From NCBI RefSeq assembly GCF_036014015.1, contig NZ_CP107905.1, forward strand, positions 7,502,001 to 7,566,000: DNA of 64,000 nt, given 5' to 3'. Under the pieces are notes generated by a model. It did no database searches, was not told the DNA's origin, and worked only from the letters and a program-made list of their open reading frames with translations. Position 1 is the stretch's first letter. Each line of letters starts with the position of its first letter. Position numbers and translations under genes: made by a program. Positions 28,898 through 35,367 of this stretch are shown piece after piece. The stretch comes from Streptomyces sp. NBC_00457 (GTDB taxonomy: Bacteria > Actinomycetota > Actinomycetes > Streptomycetales > Streptomycetaceae).

Positions 28898-31549
28898 ATG
28901 AACAGGGCAGTGAACAACGGGGCGTCGGACCAGGTGTGGACCGGCAGCTGGGTCGCCGAGCGGCTCGGCGTCGAACTCGTCGGCGACGACGAGCTGACCG
29001 GTCTGCTGGGGCTCGCGCTGCGCCGCAACCCCAAGCGGGCGCATCTGCTGGTCTCCAACGTGCTCGGCAAGCACGTACCGCAGTCACCGTCCGTGGTGTA
29101 CGGCGCCGGCTTCGCACTCGGCCGCCGCGTCCGCGAACTGCTCGGCGACGACGAGGCGGGCCGCGCGGTGGTCCTCGGATACGCCGAGACCGCCACCGGG
29201 CTCGGCCACTCCGTCGCCGACGGCCTCGCCCTCGCCCCCTACCTGCACTCCACCCGCCGCCCGATCCCCGGCATCGCCCCCGCCGGCGGCTTCGAGGAGT
29301 CCCACTCCCACGCCACGTCGCATGTGCTGCTGCCGGAGAACCCGGCGCTGCTCGCCGGGGACGGGCCGCTGGTGCTGGTCGACGACGAGTTCTCGACGGG
29401 GAACACGGTGCTGAACACCGTCCGGGATCTTCACGAGCGGTATCCCAGGCAGCGGTACGTCGTGGTCGCGCTGGTGGATATGCGGTCGGCGGCGAATGCG
29501 GGGCGGCTGGAGGAGTTCGCGCGGGAGATAGGCGCGCGGGTCGATCTGGTGGCGGCCGCTTCGGGGACCGTACGGCTGCCTGAGGGGGTGCTGGAGAAGG
29601 GGCAGGCGTTGGTGGCGCGGTACGAGGCGGAGAGTGCCGCGGTCGGTGGTCCGTCGTCTGCGGGTACGTCGGGGCTGGTCGCGCAGTTCCCCGCGCCCCT
29701 TAGGGGCGATGCAGGGACCGCGAGCCTTGAGGGTGATGCCGACGCCGCGAGCCTTGGGACCGACGGGCGGACCACCCACCCAGGGGCGCGGGGAACTGCG
29801 CGACCAGCCCCCACCGGCCCGCACCCGGACGACAACCGACCCCACCCCCACATCACCCGCGTCGACCTGCACTGGCCCCCCGGCCTCCCCGACGGCGGTC
29901 GCCACGGCTTCACCCCCACGCACCGAATACGCCTGGAGCGCGCCCTCCCCACGATGGCGGCGAGGCTCGCCGAAGCGCTGCCGGAAGACGCACGCCGCGT
30001 GCACATCCTCGGCTTCGAGGAACTGATGTACGCCCCGCTCAGGCTCGCCCGTGAGCTGGAGCAGATCGCGTCGGACACGGAGGTGCGCTACTCCACCACC
30101 ACCCGCTCACCCGTCCTCGCGGTCGACGACCCGGGCTACGCGATCCGCACCCGCCTGGTCTTCCCCGCCCACGACGACCCGGCCGACGGCCCCGGCGAGC
30201 GCTACGCGTACAACGTGGCCGGTGCCGGATTCGACGCCGTGATCGCCGTCGTCGACTCCACCGCCGACACCCCCGAACTGCACGCGCCCGACGGCCTGTT
30301 GGCCCGGCTCGCCGCGCACACCCCGCACGTCCTGCTCGCGGTCGTCCCGTCGTACGTCCCCGAGCCCCCGCTCGTCCCCGAAAGGCCCGACATGCTGCCC
30401 GAGCCCCTGCGCGGCCCCGCCTTCTCCTCGTACGCACCCGAGGAGGTCGGCTGGCTGCTGCAGGATCTCTCGGACGTGACGCTGGAGGCGCCGACCGAGG
30501 AGCGCGAGGAGGCCATCCAGAGCGGCGGCGCGCACTACGCGGAGTCGCTGCCGGTGGAGTACCAGCCGAGCGAGCAGTACCAGGAGCTGTTCCACGCGAC
30601 GCTGGACACGTCCGCGGCGCGGATCGCGCGGGCCGTGGGCGCGGTCACCGAGCTGGTGCTCGCCGAGCGGTCACCCCGCCCGGTCCTCGTGTCCCTCGCC
30701 CGCGCCGGCACGCCCGTCGGCGTCCTGATGCGCCGCTGGGCCGAGTACCGGCACGGCCTCGACCTGCCGCACTACGCGGTGTCGATCGTGCGCGGCCGGG
30801 GCATCGACGTGAACGCCCTGCGCTGGCTGGCGGCGCATCACGACCCCGCCGACGTCGTGTTCGTCGACGGCTGGACCGGCAAGGGCGCCATCACCCGCGA
30901 ACTCGCCGACGCCCTGCGGGAGTTCGAGGAGGCCGAGGGGGTGTCCGGCTTCGACCCGGAGATCGCGGTGCTGGCCGACCCGGGCTCGTGCGTCCGGACG
31001 TACGGCACCAGGGAGGACTTCCTCATCCCCTCCGCCTGCCTCAACTCGACGGTGTCGGGCCTGATTTCGCGTACGGTGCTGCGCGCCGACCTGGTCGGGC
31101 CGAACGACTACCACGGCGCCAAGTTCTACCGCGAACTCGCCGGCGCGGATGTGTCGGTGGACTTCCTCGACGCGGTGGCCGCGCGCTTCCCGGAGGTGGC
31201 GGACGCGGTGGACGCGCTCGCCAAGGAGCTGCTGTCCGCTGACCGTTCGCCGACCTGGGAGGGCTGGGCGGCGGTCGAGCGGATCAGCGAGGAGTACGGC
31301 ATCCATGACGTGAACCTCGTCAAGCCGGGCGTCGGCGAGACCACGCGCGTGCTGCTGCGCCGCGTGCCGTGGAAGATTCTGGCGCGGGCCGGGGCAGGCG
31401 CCGATCTGGACCACGTACGACTGCTGGCCGAACAGAGAGGTGTCCCGGTGGAAGAGGTCGCCGAACTCCCCTACACCTGCGTGGGGTTGATCCACCCCAA
31501 GTACACGCGCGGTGCGACGGGTGCCGACGGCAGGGCGGTGTCGGTCTGA
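28898..31549 (+). CDS. Double phosphoribosyltransferase fusion: PRTase_2-TRSP-linker-PRTase_1(StiP)-PELOTA
   Basis: 883 residues from the ATG at 28898, with AAGGGA upstream. Domains in order: PRTase (about 10-245) with PRPP loop V-L-V-D-D-E-F-S-T-G-N-T at 159-170; an in-frame repeat-derived linker (about 258-310); a TRSP-like domain (about 318-490, Y-A-Y-N-V-A-G-A-G-F); a second PRTase of the StiP type with S-L-A-R-A-G-T-P-V-G and F-V-D-G-W-T-G-K-G; and a C-terminal PELOTA-like RNA-binding segment (P-Y-T-C-V-G-L-I-H-P-K-Y-T-R-G). From memory, these halves are separate genes in many ter clusters. The predicted role is synthesis of a ribosylated metabolite. It ends with a one-base overlap (TGATG) with the HAD gene. 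Confidence 0.82.
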   Translation: MNRAVNNGASDQVWTGSWVAERLGVELVGDDELTGLLGLALRRNPKRAHLLVSNVLGKHVPQSPSVVYGAGFALGRRVRELLGDDEAGRAVVLGYAETATGLGHSVADGLALAPYLHSTRRPIPGIAPAGGFEESHSHATSHVLLPENPALLAGDGPLVLVDDEFSTGNTVLNTVRDLHERYPRQRYVVVALVDMRSAANAGRLEEFAREIGARVDLVAAASGTVRLPEGVLEKGQALVARYEAESAAVGGPSSAGTSGLVAQFPAPLRGDAGTASLEGDADAASLGTDGRTTHPGARGTARPAPTGPHPDDNRPHPHITRVDLHWPPGLPDGGRHGFTPTHRIRLERALPTMAARLAEALPEDARRVHILGFEELMYAPLRLARELEQIASDTEVRYSTTTRSPVLAVDDPGYAIRTRLVFPAHDDPADGPGERYAYNVAGAGFDAVIAVVDSTADTPELHAPDGLLARLAAHTPHVLLAVVPSYVPEPPLVPERPDMLPEPLRGPAFSSYAPEEVGWLLQDLSDVTLEAPTEEREEAIQSGGAHYAESLPVEYQPSEQYQELFHATLDTSAARIARAVGAVTELVLAERSPRPVLVSLARAGTPVGVLMRRWAEYRHGLDLPHYAVSIVRGRGIDVNALRWLAAHHDPADVVFVDGWTGKGAITRELADALREFEEAEGVSGFDPEIAVLADPGSCVRTYGTREDFLIPSACLNSTVSGLISRTVLRADLVGPNDYHGAKFYRELAGADVSVDFLDAVAARFPEVADAVDALAKELLSADRSPTWEGWAAVERISEEYGIHDVNLVKPGVGETTRVLLRRVPWKILARAGAGADLDHVRLLAEQRGVPVEEVAELPYTCVGLIHPKYTRGATGADGRAVSV
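29671..29811. repeat. Full interspersed inverted-repeat element inside a coding sequence
   Basis: A perfect 30-base inverted repeat (29671-29700 with 29782-29811, 81-base loop) is the module A arm in both orientations. It is read in frame within the PRTase fusion gene, encoding residues about 258-306. An intergenic copy with the same inner sequence, in the other orientation, lies at 32382-32497. Confidence 0.9.
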
Positions 31550-32361
31550 TGCCGGTGCTTGTCGCGAGCGACCTCGACCGCACGCTCATCTACTCCGCGG
31601 GCGCCCTCGCCCTGACCATGCCGGACCCGCGGGCGCCCCGGCTGCTCTGCGTCGAGGTGCACGAGAGCAAGCCGCTGTCGTACATGACGGAGACGGCGGC
31701 CGCACTGCTGACGGAACTCGGCGACGCGGCGGTCTTCGTACCGACCACGACCCGCACCCGTAAGCAGTACGAGCGCATCAACCTGCCCGGCCCGGCGCCG
31801 AGATACGCGATCTGCGCGAACGGCGGACACCTGCTCGTCGACGGGGTCTCCGACCCGGACTGGTATGCGCGGGTGACGGCCCGGCTGGCGGACGAGTGCG
31901 CGTCGCTCGCGGAGGTGCGGGAGCACCTGATGGAGACCGCCGACCCGCTGTGGGTGCGCAAGCACCGGGTCGCCGAGGACCTCTTCGCGTACATGGTCGT
32001 GGAGCGTGAGCTGCTGCCCGAGGACTGGGTGAAGGAACTGGCGGTCTGGGCGGAGAACCGCGGCTGGACGGTGTCGCTCCAGGGCCGCAAGATCTACGCC
32101 GTCCCGAAGCCGCTGACCAAGAGCGCGGCCATGCGGGAGCTGGCCCGCCGCACAGGCGCCGATCTGACCCTCGCCGCCGGCGACTCCCTCCTCGACGCCG
32201 ACCTCCTCCTCGCGGCCGACCAGGGCTGGCGACCGGGACATGGCGAGCTGGCCGACGCGGACTGGACCGCTCCGGCGATCACCCCGTTGCAGGAAAGAGG
32301 CGTGCTGGCGGGGGAGCGAATCCTGCGGGAGTTCTTGGGGGCGGTGCGGGGACCGAGGTGA
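31549..32361 (+). CDS. HAD family hydrolase of the ter-associated operon
   Basis: 270 residues, start overlapping the previous stop by one base. HAD motif I is D-L-D-R-T at residues 8-12, motif II lies in V-P-T-T-T-R-T, and motif IV is A-A-G-D-S-L-L-D-A-D. A Cof/type-IIB cap lies between. It is a phosphatase predicted to dephosphorylate the nucleotide-like product made by the upstream lyase and PRTases; the role is inferred from context. Confidence 0.87.
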   Translation: MPVLVASDLDRTLIYSAGALALTMPDPRAPRLLCVEVHESKPLSYMTETAAALLTELGDAAVFVPTTTRTRKQYERINLPGPAPRYAICANGGHLLVDGVSDPDWYARVTARLADECASLAEVREHLMETADPLWVRKHRVAEDLFAYMVVERELLPEDWVKELAVWAENRGWTVSLQGRKIYAVPKPLTKSAAMRELARRTGADLTLAAGDSLLDADLLLAADQGWRPGHGELADADWTAPAITPLQERGVLAGERILREFLGAVRGPR

Positions 32362-32381
32362 CGGCGGGCCTGCGGGCCGGT

Positions 32382-32497
32382 GGGGGCTTGTCGCGCAGTT
32401 CCCCGCGCCCCTAGGTGGGTGGTCCGACCGTCGGCTTCAAAGCTCGCGGCGCTTGCAGCGCCCTGAAGGGACGCGGGGAACTGCGCGATCAACCCCC
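32382..32497. repeat. Interspersed inverted-repeat element, intergenic copy
   Basis: Module A arms at 32382-32412 and 32467-32497 face each other. The interior (GTGGGTGGTCCGACCGTCGG...) is the reverse-oriented counterpart of the interior of the 29671-29811 element. It lies between the HAD gene and the convergent zinc-ribbon gene. Confidence 0.82.
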
Positions 32498-32529
32498 ACA
32501 CACCCGCAGGCGACAACGCACCGGTCCAG

Positions 32530-32754
32530 CTAGCTGCAGCACCCGCCACCGCAGCAACCGCCGCCCCCGCCGCTCGCCCGGGGCGCGGCGGCCGGTGCTG
32601 CCGCCGTTCCCCCCACCGCCACCGTCGACAGCAGCTTCACCGTGTCGTCGTGGCCCGAGGGGCAGTCGGCGGGGGCGGAGGACTCGGCCATCGGGCGGCT
32701 CAGTTCGAAGGTGGTGTCTCCGCAGGTGCGGCAGCGGTACTCGTAGCGAGGCAT
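32530..32754 (-). CDS. FmdB-type zinc-ribbon protein with Gly-Cys tail
   Basis: 74 residues from the ATG at 32754 (a GTG two codons upstream is possible). The N-terminus M-P-R-Y-E-Y-R-C-R-T-C-G-D-T-T-F-E is the FmdB zinc ribbon, whose second Cys pair is reduced to a single C-P-S-G-H. After an Ala-rich linker it ends in a Gly/Cys run with four cysteines (G-G-C-C-G-G-G-C-C-S). It is probably a regulator or metal-binding protein; the function is unknown. Confidence 0.8.
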   Translation of the reverse strand: MPRYEYRCRTCGDTTFELSRPMAESSAPADCPSGHDDTVKLLSTVAVGGTAAAPAAAPRASGGGGGCCGGGCCS

Positions 32755-32794
32755 ACGCACAGGTTAACCGGCGGGCACCGGCAGTCCCAGGGCG

Positions 32795-34279
32795 TCAGTG
32801 CCCAGCCCCCCGCTCCTCCCGGATCTGCGCCACCACCCGCGCCACCGTCTGCCGCACCGCCTCCGTCTCCGTCAGGAAGTGCCAGTAGTCGGGGTGCCGC
32901 CCCTCCAGCGTGGTGATCGCGCGCTCCAGCCGGGCCACGGAGTCGTCCAGCGGGCGGGCGTGCCGGGGATCGGGGGTGTTGCGGCCGGCCATGGCGAGCC
33001 GCTGGGCGTCGCGGACGGCGAAGCGGGTGCGGTCGATCTCCTGCTGGGGGTCCTTCTGCACGGCGTTCAGCCGCCGCAGCCGGTCGCCGGCGGCGGAGAC
33101 GGACTCGTCCGTGGTGTTCAGCAGCGCCCGCACGGTCGACAGCAGCGCGGTCGCGTCCGGCCAGCGCTGCTCGTCCCGCGCGGTCTGCGCCTCCTTCAGC
33201 TTCTGCTCGGCCTGCCGTACGTTCTCCCCGGCCTGCTCCGGCACATGCTGGAGGTCCTGCCAGCACGCCGCCACGAACCGCCGCCGCAGCTCGCTCAGCA
33301 CCGGGTCGACCTGGCCGGAACGGGTGGTCAGCGCCTGCGCACGCGTCCGCAGCGACACCAGCCGGTGGTCGATCTCGGACGCCCGCTCCGGGAGCCGCTC
33401 GGCCTCCACCTTGATCGTCTCGGCCGCCCGCGCGACCCGCTCGGCCCGCTCCAGCGTCTGCGGGACGCCATGCTGCCCGGCGCCCTGGTTGAGCTTCGTG
33501 AGGTCCGAGCCGAGGGCGGCGAGGCGGGCGGCGAGGTCGTCCGCCTTCAGCCCTGATTCTCGTACCGCATCCAGCGCGTTCGACGCGGCCAGGAGCCCCT
33601 GCCGGGCCCGCTCGACCGCGGGGGCGAGCCGGGCGAGCTGGGTCTCGGCCTTGCCGAGCAGCGGCCCGAGCCCGTCCGCGAACCGGTCCAGGTCCTGCTT
33701 GACCCGCCCCAACTCGTCCTTGGCGGCGGTCAACTCGGCACGCGCGCGTGCCGCCACCGAGGCCTCCAGGTCGTCGCGGTCGAGGTCATGCGCGTCGACG
33801 GCGTTGATGTACTGGTGGCTGGCCTCGTCGATGCGCCGGCCGAGCGCCTCGAAGTCGCCCACCGCGCGCCGGGCGGCGGGGGAGTCGTCGACCGCCGTGA
33901 TCGTCTCGATCGAGATCCGCAGGTCGCGCTGGGCGGTGTCCAGATCGTAGAACGCGGCGGCCGCGGCGTCCTTCGCGGCCTGCGCCTCCGCCCGCTGGTT
34001 CTCGGAGCGCCCGCCGAACCAGCGCCGGGTCCCGCCACCCGCGAACGCGGCGGGCAGCGCCAGCACCGCGACGAGCGGCAGACCCACGAGGACGAGCGCG
34101 TCCCGCAGCGCGGACGGCCGCGGCGCGGAGGGCGCCGCGCCCCGAAGGGGCGCGGGACTGTGTCGATCTGCGGCTCCGCCGCGGGGCGCGACCAGCCACG
34201 GCGGCGCGACAGACGAACAACGGCCAAACAACCCGGCACGCCCCGCGCGGGGACGGCGCTGCGATGGTGTCGCCGTCAC
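32795..34279 (-). CDS. Membrane-anchored coiled-coil protein with an N-terminal repeat-derived segment
   Basis: 494 residues from a GTG at 34279 with AGAGGGA upstream; an ATG 22 codons further up has no better signal. After a basic, Pro/Arg-rich N-terminus come one membrane segment at about residues 62-82 (V-L-V-G-L-P-L-V-A-V-L-A-L-P-A-A) and about 400 residues of heptad-rich helix (A-K-D-E-L-G-R-V-K-Q-D-L-D-R-F and similar). Residues about 28-48 are encoded by a copy of the module C repeat. The function is unknown. It resembles long coiled-coil proteins near ter genes but cannot be placed. Confidence 0.75.
   Translation of the reverse strand: MTATPSQRRPRAGRAGLFGRCSSVAPPWLVAPRGGAADRHSPAPLRGAAPSAPRPSALRDALVLVGLPLVAVLALPAAFAGGGTRRWFGGRSENQRAEAQAAKDAAAAAFYDLDTAQRDLRISIETITAVDDSPAARRAVGDFEALGRRIDEASHQYINAVDAHDLDRDDLEASVAARARAELTAAKDELGRVKQDLDRFADGLGPLLGKAETQLARLAPAVERARQGLLAASNALDAVRESGLKADDLAARLAALGSDLTKLNQGAGQHGVPQTLERAERVARAAETIKVEAERLPERASEIDHRLVSLRTRAQALTTRSGQVDPVLSELRRRFVAACWQDLQHVPEQAGENVRQAEQKLKEAQTARDEQRWPDATALLSTVRALLNTTDESVSAAGDRLRRLNAVQKDPQQEIDRTRFAVRDAQRLAMAGRNTPDPRHARPLDDSVARLERAITTLEGRHPDYWHFLTETEAVRQTVARVVAQIREERGAGH
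34134..34200. repeat. Interspersed repeat, module C, inside a coding sequence
   Basis: The sequence CGCCCCGAAGGGGCGCGG, then CTGTGTCGATCTGCGGCTCC, then GGGCGCGACCAGCC matches the intergenic copy at 52721-52795 closely. Here it lies in frame in the N-terminal coding part of the coiled-coil membrane protein gene. Confidence 0.78.
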
Positions 34280-34354
34280 ATCCCTCTCCCGTGCCCGTGG
34301 TCCGCCCTGCCCGGTGTCATTCTCCCACCGGTTAAGGACGAACACACGGGCCGG

Positions 34355-35125
34355 TTAGTTCGCGCTCCGGACCGTGACTTTCCCGTCGCCCGTCTCCGCG
34401 GACACCACGTGCGAGCTGGACTCGTCCCGGGGCACGGACACATCCACGCTGCCGTCGCCCGTCTTGGTCGACACCTTGTACGTCGCCCGGGGCAGCACCA
34501 TCGTCACGGAGCCGTCTGCCGTACGGGACTCCACCAGGTCCGGTACGGCGCCCAGTTCGAGGTGGACCGAGCCGTCGCCGGTCCGGGCGCGCACCTCCCG
34601 CGAGGTGACGTCCGCGCGTATGGACCCGTCGCCCGTCCGCAGGTCCAGCGGTGCGCTGCTGTCGGTGACCCGCACCGAGCCGTCGCCCGTACGGATGCTC
34701 AGCGGGTCCTCGAAGCCACGCGCGCGTACGCTGCCGTCGCCGTCCTCGATCTTGACGGTGATCCCGCGCGGTACCTCGATACGGTGCTTGGCGTCACAGT
34801 CGGCGACCATGCCGGAGCACTTCAGCCGCAGCTTCAGCCGGTCGTCCTCCATGGACCAGGTCACCTTGGGGTCGTTGCCGATGGCGACGGTGCCCTGGAA
34901 CCACCGGGTGACCTCGATCCGGCCCTCAGGGTTGTCGTCCGCGGCGATGATCTCCAGCGCCGAGTCGTCGGAGTCGACGGTGAGGGTGCGGCCCTTCAGA
35001 TCGAAGGACCGGTGCTCGGGCTCCTTGTCGTCTCCGGCGGAGGAGCCGCAGGCTGTGGCCCCTACGACGAGCAGCGCCACGACGCCGGTGACGGCGGCTG
35101 CGCGGACAGAAACGGTGCGGGCCAT
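34355..35125 (-). CDS. DUF4097-type lipoprotein with T-G-D-G-S-V repeats
   Basis: 256 residues from the ATG at 35125 (GGGGGAG upstream). There is a signal peptide and a lipobox-like V-G-A-T-A-C-G with Cys26. The mature part is a repetitive beta structure in which G-D-G-S or G-D-G-K recurs about every 19-20 residues (R-T-G-D-G-S-V, R-T-G-D-G-S-I, K-T-G-D-G-S-V, E-T-G-D-G-K-V), expected to form a right-handed beta-solenoid. It is surface-exposed and of unknown function. Confidence 0.84.
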   Translation of the reverse strand: MARTVSVRAAAVTGVVALLVVGATACGSSAGDDKEPEHRSFDLKGRTLTVDSDDSALEIIAADDNPEGRIEVTRWFQGTVAIGNDPKVTWSMEDDRLKLRLKCSGMVADCDAKHRIEVPRGITVKIEDGDGSVRARGFEDPLSIRTGDGSVRVTDSSAPLDLRTGDGSIRADVTSREVRARTGDGSVHLELGAVPDLVESRTADGSVTMVLPRATYKVSTKTGDGSVDVSVPRDESSSHVVSAETGDGKVTVRSAN

Positions 35126-35271
35126 GACGGTCTCCCCCTGAGTCGGAGTACGAGGACTCTGCTGCGACTCTTCGACCGTACGGAGCGCCCACCCACCCGG
35201 GGATCCGGGCCACTCCCGGATCCGCCCTGGGGTTAACCCCCGGATCACCCCTACACCGGTAGGGCTGCGAT

Positions 35272-35345
35272 CCGGGGACAAGAGTTCCGGCATCGAATGA
35301 GTGACCTTTTCGGATCGCGGTCGTTGGATGCGATGAAAGGATCTT
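35272..35345 (+). mobile_element. Left-end sequence of a TnpB-type element
   Basis: An imperfect hairpin CCGGGGAC-AAGA-GTTCCGG (35272-35290) is followed by TCGAATGAGTGACCTTT (35293-35309) and GTTGGATGCG ... GGATCTTCGG. The same order of elements stands before the other tnpB gene at 59698-59772, where the hairpin is perfect. IS200/IS605-family ends carry subterminal hairpins of this kind. Confidence 0.65.
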
Positions 35346-35367
35346 CGGTGCTGGTAGGTGGTGACGG

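Noticed and set aside
27769..29196. 475-codon minus-strand frame opposite the CitE-like gene
   Set aside because: It is antisense to a conserved TIM-barrel gene. It is His/Gly/Ala/Val-rich, with no start signal.
33788..35236. 482-codon plus-strand frame spanning the coiled-coil and DUF4097 genes
   Set aside because: It is antisense to two genes and their control region, with no recognisable domain.
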